From NCBI GenBank assembly GCA_029058455.1, contig JAIDXU010000130.1:1-12319 (forward strand): a stretch of DNA of 12,319 nucleotides. The letters run 5' to 3'. Below the pieces are notes generated by a model. It ran no database searches, had not been told where the DNA came from, and saw only the letters and a program-made list of their open reading frames with translations. Positions within the stretch are counted from its first letter, which is position 1. Each line of letters opens with the position of its first letter. Shown one piece after another: positions 1 to 5,734 of this stretch. The DNA is from Paramuribaculum sp. GTDB taxonomy: Bacteria; Bacteroidota; Bacteroidia; Bacteroidales; Muribaculaceae. A program made the position numbers and the translations under genes.

Positions 1-33
1 GATGGAGGCTGGAGAGTGTTCCTCACGCAATAA
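1..33 (+). CDS. possible C-terminal tail of an upstream gene
   Basis: Reading frame 1 is open from the window edge and gives DGGWRVFLTQ followed by TAA at 31-33. This is a plausible protein end that would converge on the AraC-type gene ending at 89. Ten residues are too few to assign a family, and the frame could be open by chance. The 55 bases between this stop and position 89 show no clear hairpin. Confidence 0.25.
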   Translation, partial: DGGWRVFLTQ

Positions 34-88
34 ACCACATAGAAAATATCCTTTTTTTATCCAATAACCGACCCGCTTCTTAACATAC

Positions 89-547
89 TTATTTATCCTT
101 TAGGCGTTTTTCGCAATATTCGGTCGGTGTCTCACCCGTGACGCGTCGGAATGTGCGCGAAAAATGCTGAGGATAACTAAAGCCCAGCGAATAGGCGACC
201 TCCGATGAATTCATCCCCGAAACAAGTCTGTTTTTAGCCAACCTTATGAGATGTTTTTTAATATACTGATTGGCAGTATCTCCGGTTGTGCGTTTTATTA
301 TGTCGCTGAGATAGCTGGCTGACATACAGAGTTGTTCCGCACAGTAACCGACAGTAGGCACTCCTGCTGTCAGTTGCTTTTCGCTCTCAAAATACTCCGA
401 AAGGAGACTCTCGAATCTCGACAGGATATTGTTGTTGAGTATGGTTCTGGAAACAAACTGGCGATCATAGAATCGCTGGGCATAAGATACTCTTGGCTGT
501 CGCCGCAGCGCTGATTCTTCTCGGCGGATGTGGCGACAGCCATTCAA
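89..547 (-). CDS. AraC-family DNA-binding domain, N-terminally truncated regulator
   Basis: The 152-residue product is an AraC/XylS-type transcription factor reduced to its DNA-binding end. Residues about 66-147 form the double helix-turn-helix. The second half is typical: SSEVAYSLGFSYPQHFSRTF at 114-133, then GETPTEY. The stretch RFYDRQF (25-31) and the linker after it match the region just before the HTH in full-length Bacteroidetes regulators of about 290 residues. Residues 1 to about 22 do not: they are simply the antisense of the neighbouring lipoprotein signal peptide. The native N-terminal sensing half and start codon therefore appear to be lost, and the ATG at 547 is a fortuitous start inside another gene. 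No promoter-like box lies upstream of it. The target is unknown; by position it probably regulated the divergent lipoprotein. It is likely a pseudogene, though an isolated HTH domain could still bind DNA if expressed. Confidence 0.85.
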   Translation of the reverse strand: MNGCRHIRREESALRRQPRVSYAQRFYDRQFVSRTILNNNILSRFESLLSEYFESEKQLTAGVPTVGYCAEQLCMSASYLSDIIKRTTGDTANQYIKKHLIRLAKNRLVSGMNSSEVAYSLGFSYPQHFSRTFRRVTGETPTEYCEKRLKDK

Positions 548-936
548 CGGAAAGCAATATGTGTGATAAGCAACCTATGCAGGCCGACGGTATAGTTCGC
601 CTGTCGAAAATTCAGGTCAATCCCGACTATCTCGACGAGTATATGAAATATGCCGTTGAAGTAGGAACCATATCTCTGGAGACAGAACCGGGAGTATTGA
701 CCATGTATGCGGTGGCCGACAAGGATAATCCTTGTAACATCACGATACTTGAAACCTACGCAAGTCAGGAGGCTTATAAAAGTCACATCTCATCCGACCA
801 TTTCCAAAAATACAAGCAAGGCACCCTCCACATGGTTGACTCGCTTCTGCTCGACGATGTTACCCCTATCAATCCCGACAACCGTATAATCAACTTCATA
901 AATCCCTCCGCCGCCTCCGAGCCCTCGCATGATTAA
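493..936 (+). CDS. ABM-domain (quinol monooxygenase-like) lipoprotein with lost start
   Basis: Residues about 33-110 read as an antibiotic-biosynthesis-monooxygenase (ABM, YgiN-like) ferredoxin-like fold. A first strand RLSKIQVNP is followed by a helix, then EPGVLTMYAV, then ITILETYASQEAYKSH and a closing helix with HFQKYKQ. Members are small dimeric oxygenases or heme- and quinone-related proteins; the substrate here cannot be told. A lipobox LGGC (cysteine 13 from the TTG at 493) predicts a membrane-anchored lipoprotein. The start is abnormal. The frame is open back to a stop at 436-438 without an ATG, and the residues just before 493 (KIL, codons 484-492) look like the rest of a signal peptide of the form M-K-KILLAVAAALILLGGC. 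The native ATG seems deleted together with the N-terminus of the AraC gene. From TTG the signal peptide has no basic residue, so function is doubtful. It converges with the kinase gene 24 bp downstream. Confidence 0.75.
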   Translation: MAVAAALILLGGCGDSHSTESNMCDKQPMQADGIVRLSKIQVNPDYLDEYMKYAVEVGTISLETEPGVLTMYAVADKDNPCNITILETYASQEAYKSHISSDHFQKYKQGTLHMVDSLLLDDVTPINPDNRIINFINPSAASEPSHD

Positions 937-960
937 CATGCCTACAGGCTATTCTACGGG

Positions 961-1845
961 TCATACGATTTCTTTTTCAAGAACGAATGTGGTGTTATAG
1001 CCCCGTAGAGGATATGGGGCAAGGCTCAGAATCATTCCCTGTTTCAACAAAATCTGGCGCGAGAGCGAGAGACCTATTCCCGACCCGTTGCTCTTGGTGG
1101 TGAAAAACGGAATGAAAATCTCGCGGGCCACCTCATCGGGAATCACATGGCCGTCGTTACTTATCAGCAGCTTACCGAATGATAGAGCGTCGGTTGACCT
1201 CGTTTCAGCCGGCTCGACATATTTTATACCTATCGCATGAGCCGAGGCTTCGGCAGCGTTTTTCACCAAGTTGATGAAAACCTGACGCAGCAGCACGGCG
1301 TCGCCGGTGAGTTGCAGATCAGCCGGCACCTCGATGTTCCATTTCATATCGGGATAGAGACAGGCGAGGCTGTTGCAGAACTCCGGCACATTAATCTTCT
1401 CAAGCACCGGTTCCTGTAATTGGGTCATCTTGCGATAGCTGTCAACAAACGATGCCAATCCGGTGGTAGTGTCGAGTATGGCACGAATCCCCTCTTCATA
1501 GGGAGAATCCTTGATGCCGGGATTGGAGAGATAGGCCTGACTGATACTTTTGATAGGAGTTGTGGCATTCATGATCTCATGGGTCAACACCCGTGTGAGA
1601 CGTTGCCACGATTCCACTTCGTTATGCGCCACGAGTTTCTCGATACACTCACCCATATCGTTGAGCGCCTCCTGCAGTGCGCGCTCGCCGAAAAGCAATC
1701 CCTTTGTAGGGAGGCGAAACGAAAAGTCACGGTGACGAATGGCATCGCGCATCAGCATCGCCCTGTCTTTAAGCACACGCTGCCGCCTATAAACCGCCAC
1801 ACCGACCACAACAACTACCGCAACGGCTACTATAAGGATAATCAT
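961..1845 (-). CDS. two-component sensor histidine kinase, short, single membrane helix
   Basis: The 294-residue kinase should autophosphorylate on a histidine and pass the phosphate to the response regulator encoded just upstream. One hydrophobic helix (about 2-19) is followed by basic YRRQR, so the rest is cytoplasmic. There is no periplasmic loop and no PAS domain. The H-box is VLTHEIMNATTPIKS with His89. The catalytic ATPase domain has the N-box QVFINLVKNAAEA (188-200, Asn192 and Asn196), a G1-like ISNDGHVIP (228-236), the F-box FIPFFTT (244-250) and the G2 box GSGIGLSLSRQI (254-265). In G1 the usual Asp of D-N-G is Asn230, a variation I recall from related Bacteroidetes kinases. The start codon overlaps the regulator stop by 4 bases, so the two are translationally coupled. 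With so little outside the membrane, it probably senses a signal in or at the inner membrane, or through a partner. Ordinary kinases of this group are usually longer. Confidence 0.93.
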   Translation of the reverse strand: MIILIVAVAVVVVVGVAVYRRQRVLKDRAMLMRDAIRHRDFSFRLPTKGLLFGERALQEALNDMGECIEKLVAHNEVESWQRLTRVLTHEIMNATTPIKSISQAYLSNPGIKDSPYEEGIRAILDTTTGLASFVDSYRKMTQLQEPVLEKINVPEFCNSLACLYPDMKWNIEVPADLQLTGDAVLLRQVFINLVKNAAEASAHAIGIKYVEPAETRSTDALSFGKLLISNDGHVIPDEVAREIFIPFFTTKSNGSGIGLSLSRQILLKQGMILSLAPYPLRGYNTTFVLEKEIV

Positions 1846-2366
1846 TGCTGATATTTGCGATAAAGGGTCTGACGTGTTATGCCGAGCAGTTCAGCCGCCT
1901 TGCTCATGTTGCCGTGACATTTGTCAACAACCTTTTTAACATGTTGTTTCTCAATCTCATGAAGGGGCACCACCTCTTTCGCCTTATCGATAGAGTCTTT
2001 CAGCACCCTTATCAGCTCGTCATTATCCCACGGTTTGGCGATAAAATCAGTGGCGCCGTTCTTCAATCCCCTTACGGCAAGTTTCACATCGGCATAGGCA
2101 GTGATCAGCACCACCGGAATGTCGGGGTGGCGCTTGTGGATAGCCGACAGCCACAACAGGCCGTCCTGACCCGAGTTAATACCGTGCGAGAAATTCATGT
2201 CGAGCAAAATCACGTCGACATGTTCCTGCTGAAGCGTCATCAGCAGGCTATCGGGCGACGTGAGGGTGAGGATACGCTCAAACATATTGCCGAGACATAT
2301 CTTCACCGCCGTCAGTATCGCCGGATTATCATCAACAACGAGTATTGTGCCGTAGTTCGATTTCAT
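1842..2366 (-). CDS. response regulator: receiver plus Fis-type HTH (RegA/ActR-like layout)
   Basis: This 174-residue regulator is the partner of the overlapping kinase. The receiver covers about 5-125: acidic pair Asp12/Asp13 in LVVDDN, phosphoacceptor Asp56 in ILLDMNF, switch Thr89 in LITAY and Lys111 in AKPWD. After a short linker, residues 136-174 are a Fis-type helix-turn-helix: GNMSKAAELLGITRQTLYRK. Receiver and HTH both resemble the ends of Bacteroidetes NtrC-type sigma-54 activators of about 450 residues, but the whole central AAA+ domain (GAFTGA loop, Walker motifs) is absent. The frame is clean through the linker, so this is not a visible frameshift. It therefore resembles proteobacterial RegA/ActR/PrrA in layout and should act on the normal sigma-70-type holoenzyme. 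Its likely target is the divergent efflux operon, whose promoter carries two tandem palindromes. It lies 25 bp downstream of the PH-domain gene, in the same operon. Confidence 0.92.
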   Translation of the reverse strand: MKSNYGTILVVDDNPAILTAVKICLGNMFERILTLTSPDSLLMTLQQEHVDVILLDMNFSHGINSGQDGLLWLSAIHKRHPDIPVVLITAYADVKLAVRGLKNGATDFIAKPWDNDELIRVLKDSIDKAKEVVPLHEIEKQHVKKVVDKCHGNMSKAAELLGITRQTLYRKYQQ

Positions 2367-2391
2367 AAGACTCTTCGTCGTCAGATAGGCT

Positions 2392-2811
2392 CTAACTAAT
2401 TTTTATCTCAGGGTTTATAGATCTTAATGTTGATATAAATTCCTCCTGATATAAAGGGGAGACATAAACCCAATTCGTTTTTCCATACTTCAACCCGATT
2501 CGTTTTGCAGATAATGCCGGAGAAGAAAGTATCGTGGATTTATGAGTTATCTCGCTGATTTTGGATATTGGTAAATCCATCCGGAATAGGAAACCGCATC
2601 TGATATGCAGTTTGTCGCCGATCACGGTATAATCTGTGTGCAAAAGCATGTCATACATCATAAATAAACAAATCCCCACAAATGTAATATCAATCAGGAG
2701 AACCCATGTCGACATATAACACAGGTAAATTGACCCTATGAAAGCAATGGTCATGCCTATGCAAAACCATATATACCACTTTGCGACCTTTGATTTATAA
2801 ACCTTAATCAT
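2392..2811 (-). CDS. small membrane protein with bacterial PH domain (bPH_4/DUF1200-like)
   Basis: The product from the ATG at 2811 has 139 residues. Two membrane helices (about 13-30 and 34-55) are followed by a cytoplasmic beta-rich domain (about 58-137). Its pattern YTVIGDKLHIRCGF, then LPISKISEI, then SSPALSAKRIGLKYG and a final YVSPLYQEEF with NPEI, is what I recall for the bPH_4 (DUF1200) family. The family's function is not known. The ATG at 2811 gives MIKVYKSKVAKWY, the usual kind of N-terminus. An in-frame ATG at 2844 would add 11 residues and run through the -7-like box TATCTTTG, so I prefer 2811. It is first in the operon with the regulator and kinase. It is clearly AT-rich (19 of 60 bases are G or C at 2641-2700) beside GC-richer neighbours, which may mean separate acquisition. 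An accessory sensor role for the kinase is possible but unsupported. Confidence 0.8.
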   Translation of the reverse strand: MIKVYKSKVAKWYIWFCIGMTIAFIGSIYLCYMSTWVLLIDITFVGICLFMMYDMLLHTDYTVIGDKLHIRCGFLFRMDLPISKISEITHKSTILSSPALSAKRIGLKYGKTNWVYVSPLYQEEFISTLRSINPEIKIS

Positions 2812-2815
2812 ATTG

Positions 2816-2823
2816 CAAAGATA
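2816..2823 (-). promoter_or_regulatory. -7 box candidate for PH/regulator/kinase operon
   Basis: On the minus strand TATCTTTG matches TAnnTTTG exactly and is followed by CA, as at the other two boxes. It ends only four bases before the ATG at 2811, so transcription from it would give an almost leaderless mRNA. I see no good TTTG at the -33 distance, so this is weaker than the tolC promoter. Confidence 0.4.
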
Positions 2824-2882
2824 GGCATTTTTTCTTCTCAACACTCTTAAAATTCCCTATCAAAAACCGCCGCAGGGGAAAG

Positions 2883-2922
2883 TGTATGATTTTCATACAG
2901 TGATGTGTATGATTTTCATCCA
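2883..2922. promoter_or_regulatory. tandem palindromic operators, probable response-regulator sites
   Basis: TGTATGATTTTCATACA (2883-2899) is a perfect 7-3-7 inverted repeat. It recurs as TGTATGATTTTCATCCA at 2906-2922 with one mismatch in the right arm. The copies start 23 bp apart, about two helical turns, and share 15 identical bases, GTGTATGATTTTCAT (2882-2896 and 2905-2919). Dimers of Fis-type HTH regulators bind such dyads. The site lies about 27 bp upstream of the tolC -33 box, where an activator would sit. Assignment to the adjacent response regulator is inference from position. Confidence 0.7.
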
Positions 2923-2948
2923 AACAGCATCAGCACCATATAAATTCC

Positions 2949-2979
2949 ATTGCCAATCGGTTGGTCGAAACTACTTTTG
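2949..2979 (+). promoter_or_regulatory. sigma-ABfr-type promoter of the efflux operon
   Basis: ATTG at 2949-2952 (consensus TTTG at -33) is followed after 19 bp by TACTTTTG at 2972-2979, a full match to the Bacteroidetes -7 consensus TAnnTTTG. Transcription would start near 2984. That leaves a leader of about 18 bases before the ATG at 3002, or none if the ATG at 2984 is used. Confidence 0.65.
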
Positions 2980-3001
2980 CAGCATGATTTCAAACTCATC
3001 T

Positions 3002-4468
3002 ATGAAGAGAATAATTTTCATTCTGCTGATATGCACTGCCGGCCTGAGCATGAAGGGCGCCGACACCGACACTCTGGTGCTGAGTCTCCCCGACGCCATC
3101 TCAATTGCCCGCCGGCAGTCACCGTCGGCCCAGAGCGCGCGCAACAACTTTCTCTCCGCCTATTGGAACTACCGCTACTTCAAGGCCAACTATCTTCCCT
3201 CGGTAACTTTATCCTCAGCCCCCTACATCAACAAACAGCTCAACAAGATAACCCAGTCAGACGGCACGGCTCTGTTTCTGCAGCAGGATCAGTTTGGCGC
3301 CGATCTCACATTGAAAATCAATCAGAATGTAAGCCTTACCGGCGGCAGCTTTTTCATCAAAAGCTCGCTCACCCGCCTCGATGAGTTTCAGAACCGCTCG
3401 ACCGCCTACAGCAGCCAGCCTCTCATAGCGGGTTACGAACAGAGCCTTTTCGGATATAACTCCCTGAATTCGGATAAGAAAATTGAACCGATACGCTATC
3501 GCGAGGCTAAGAAAAATTATGCCGAGACTATCGAGCTTATTTCAGCCACTACCTGCAATCATTTCTTCTCCCTGGCCGCGGCTCAGACCGAACTCGAGAT
3601 GGCGCGCCAGAATTATGCGTCGGCCGATACGCTTTTCAGAATGGCGCAGGGGCGCTATTCGATCGGCACAATCACCGAAAATGAAATGCTCCAGCTCGAA
3701 ATCAACCGTCTTAACGAAGAGACCAACGTGATGGACGCGGAAAACAACCTCAAAGAGGTTATGCAGAGTTTCCGCTCCTTTCTCGGCATGGAAGATGGGG
3801 GTGATCTGAGACTCATCATACCCGACAGCGTTCCGAAATTTGAAGTGCCCCTAAATGAGGCTATGGAGCTGGCTTTCAACAACAGTCCCGAACCGGAATA
3901 CTACAACCGCATTGTGAAGGAAGGCGAAAGCAACCTCTCCTATGCCAAAGCCAACGCACGCCTCAAAGCCGATCTCTATGTTCAGTTCGGACTCTCGCAA
4001 ACGGGTGTCGATATCGGCAGCTCCTACCGCAACCTCATGCATCAGGAATATGCCAGCGTTTCGCTGTCGCTCCCGATCCTCGACTGGGGTCGCCGCCGGG
4101 GTAAGGTGAAGGTCGCCGCCTCCCAACTCGCACTCGCACGAACCCAGGCCGAACAGGGAATCAACGACTTCACCCAAAACGTGAGGAAACTGGTGGCTCA
4201 GTTCAACACCCAGCATCGCAAAGTGCATATCGCCTCTCTCACCGCCCGCAGATCGACACAGCGCCATTCCGTGGCCATGCGCCTCTATGTGATGGACCGT
4301 ATCGGCATCCTCGACCTCATGTCGGCTGTCAATGAAAAAAACTCCGCCACCCGTGGATTTATCAGCAGTCTCCGCACCTACTGGAGTCTCTACTACACCC
4401 TCCGCAGCCTCACGGCCTACGACTTTGAAACCAACACCGCTTTAACCGAACAATTGCCCTTAGACTGA
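3002..4468 (+). CDS. TolC-family outer membrane efflux protein
   Basis: This is the outer-membrane channel of the tripartite pump encoded here. The ATG at 3002 gives a 488-residue protein with a good signal peptide (MKRIIFILLICTAGLS, then MKGAD). The frame stays open back to a GTG at 2882, but that stretch is the regulatory region with its operators, so the longer start is rejected; the ATG at 2984 adds only six residues and cannot be excluded. Two outer-membrane-efflux repeats are visible. The first starts at LVLSLPDAISIARRQSPSAQ (about 25-44) and runs through long helices with TELEMARQNYASADTLFRMAQ. The second starts at the repeat-like LNEAMELAFNNSPE (about 284-297), with a strand region ending in LPILDWGRRRGKV. 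The stop is one base from the adaptor start, indicating tight coupling. The gene is GC-rich (43 of 60 bases at 4081-4140). Confidence 0.93.
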   Translation: MKRIIFILLICTAGLSMKGADTDTLVLSLPDAISIARRQSPSAQSARNNFLSAYWNYRYFKANYLPSVTLSSAPYINKQLNKITQSDGTALFLQQDQFGADLTLKINQNVSLTGGSFFIKSSLTRLDEFQNRSTAYSSQPLIAGYEQSLFGYNSLNSDKKIEPIRYREAKKNYAETIELISATTCNHFFSLAAAQTELEMARQNYASADTLFRMAQGRYSIGTITENEMLQLEINRLNEETNVMDAENNLKEVMQSFRSFLGMEDGGDLRLIIPDSVPKFEVPLNEAMELAFNNSPEPEYYNRIVKEGESNLSYAKANARLKADLYVQFGLSQTGVDIGSSYRNLMHQEYASVSLSLPILDWGRRRGKVKVAASQLALARTQAEQGINDFTQNVRKLVAQFNTQHRKVHIASLTARRSTQRHSVAMRLYVMDRIGILDLMSAVNEKNSATRGFISSLRTYWSLYYTLRSLTAYDFETNTALTEQLPLD

Positions 4469-4469
4469 T

Positions 4470-5720
4470 ATGGATATTCAACTCAAGAAGAAACCGTGGT
4501 ATGTGCGCCACCTCTCATATATCATAACGGGAGTAGCAATACTCGCCTTGATTGTCTATGTGTTGCGGTTGGCATTCTCGCCCCGTCATCTTAATATTGA
4601 TGACAACGACTATACCATAGGTGAGGTGACCGAAGCCCCGTTTATGGAATATGTCGACGTTGAGGGAATCATTCACCCCATACGCACTATCCAGATCAAC
4701 GCTATGGAAAGCGGATTTGTGGAGCGTATAGTGGCCGAGGAGGGAGAAATGCTCAATGCCGGCGACACCATTCTGATTCTCTCCAATCCCGAACTCCTCC
4801 GCACCATAGAGGATGAACAGATCGAATGGCAAAACCGCCAGCGCGACTATCAGGAACAGGAAATAGCGATGGAACAAAGGTCCATAACCCTGCGTCAGCA
4901 GGTGCTCGACGCTCAACATCAGATCTCATCACTCGACAAATCTCTGAAACAGAGCCGCGAGGAATATCAGATGGGCATCAAGAGCAAAGCCGAGCTTGAT
5001 GTGCTCGACGAGGACTATGACTATCAGCGCAAGAAAGCACAGCTCCAGCTGCAGAGTCTTCAACATGACTCGGTGGCTAACCTGATAAAACGCGACATGA
5101 TACGCGCCAACCGCGAGGCCTCATCAAGAAAGCTCGACCGCTCAACCAAACGCACCGAAAACCTCATCGTGCGGGCGCCCATATCAGGTCAGCTGAGTTC
5201 TCTCAATGTCAGCCTGGGTCAACCTGTCGGCACCGGAGCAAGTGTAGGCGAGATAAAGGTGCTGACCGAATATAAGGTTGACGTCTCATTATCGGAATAT
5301 TATATCGACCGCATCACCACCGGCCTCCCTGCCAATATCTCCTATCAGGAAACCAAATATCCGCTGCGCATCAGCAGGGTCTATCCCGAGGTCAAAGAGC
5401 GCAACTTCAGCTGCGACCTTCTCTTCAACGCCGACAAGCCCTCGAATATCAGGCTCGGCAAAAGCTACCGGGTGCAGATCGAGCTTGCCCGGCCTGAAAA
5501 GGCTATCGTGATTCCCCGTGGAAATTTCTATCAGGCCACTTCGGGCCGCTGGATCTATTGTCTCTCATCTGACGGAAAAACTCTCCGCAAGGTAGACATA
5601 GAGCTTGGCCGTCAGAATCCCAAGCAGTTTGAGGTAATATCCGGCCTCAAATCCGGCGATAAAGTGCTTCTTTCGGGCTATGACAAAATAGGAGACGTCG
5701 ACGAAATGACAATCAACTAA
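4470..5720 (+). CDS. HlyD/MacA-family periplasmic adaptor subunit
   Basis: This is the membrane-fusion protein linking the inner-membrane ABC transporter to the TolC-like channel. The 416-residue protein has a short cytoplasmic N-terminus with KKKPW and one membrane anchor (about 15-36). The first half of the lipoyl-like domain follows (about 73-106, VERIVAEEGEMLNAGDTILI). A long coiled-coil hairpin (about 107-228) is rich in Gln, Glu, Arg and Lys. The second lipoyl half (about 231-262) contains VRAPISGQLSSLNVSLGQPV. Residues 265-340 fit the beta-barrel domain and 341-414 the membrane-proximal domain, with the typical GLKSGDKVLLSGYDKI near the end. It starts one base after the tolC stop and ends 14 bases before the permease. 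Length and layout are normal for ABC-type adaptors of this group. Confidence 0.93.
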   Translation: MDIQLKKKPWYVRHLSYIITGVAILALIVYVLRLAFSPRHLNIDDNDYTIGEVTEAPFMEYVDVEGIIHPIRTIQINAMESGFVERIVAEEGEMLNAGDTILILSNPELLRTIEDEQIEWQNRQRDYQEQEIAMEQRSITLRQQVLDAQHQISSLDKSLKQSREEYQMGIKSKAELDVLDEDYDYQRKKAQLQLQSLQHDSVANLIKRDMIRANREASSRKLDRSTKRTENLIVRAPISGQLSSLNVSLGQPVGTGASVGEIKVLTEYKVDVSLSEYYIDRITTGLPANISYQETKYPLRISRVYPEVKERNFSCDLLFNADKPSNIRLGKSYRVQIELARPEKAIVIPRGNFYQATSGRWIYCLSSDGKTLRKVDIELGRQNPKQFEVISGLKSGDKVLLSGYDKIGDVDEMTIN

Positions 5721-5734
5721 ACCAATCTGAAAGC

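Larger units (their letters stand above)
2812..3001. promoter_or_regulatory. divergent regulatory region between TCS and efflux operons
   Basis: About 190 bp separate the start codons of the minus-strand PH/regulator/kinase operon and the plus-strand efflux operon. In plus-strand order it holds a -7-like box for the minus operon (2816-2823), two 17-bp palindromes (2883-2899 and 2906-2922), and a -33/-7 promoter for tolC (2949-2979). Both operons could therefore be controlled from one operator pair, which would allow autoregulation of the two-component system. Confidence 0.7.

Noticed and set aside
1420..2399. Long plus-strand open frames opposite the kinase and regulator genes (1420-1851 and 1845-2399)
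   Set aside because: Antisense shadows of well-recognised two-component genes; the products show no family resemblance.
2963..2980. Sigma-54 (-24/-12) promoter before tolC
   Set aside because: The GG and GC dinucleotides are 14 bases apart, not the required 10, and the regulator lacks the AAA+ domain needed for sigma-54 activation; a sigma-ABfr match overlaps the same bases.
2882..3001. N-terminal extension of the TolC-family gene from the GTG at 2882
   Set aside because: It would translate the operator palindromes and the promoter; the signal peptide begins at 3002 (or 2984), so the extension is just an open frame.
3851..4267. Minus-strand 138-residue open frame inside the TolC-family gene
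   Set aside because: Antisense shadow in a GC-rich gene with few stops; no recognisable domain or start signal.
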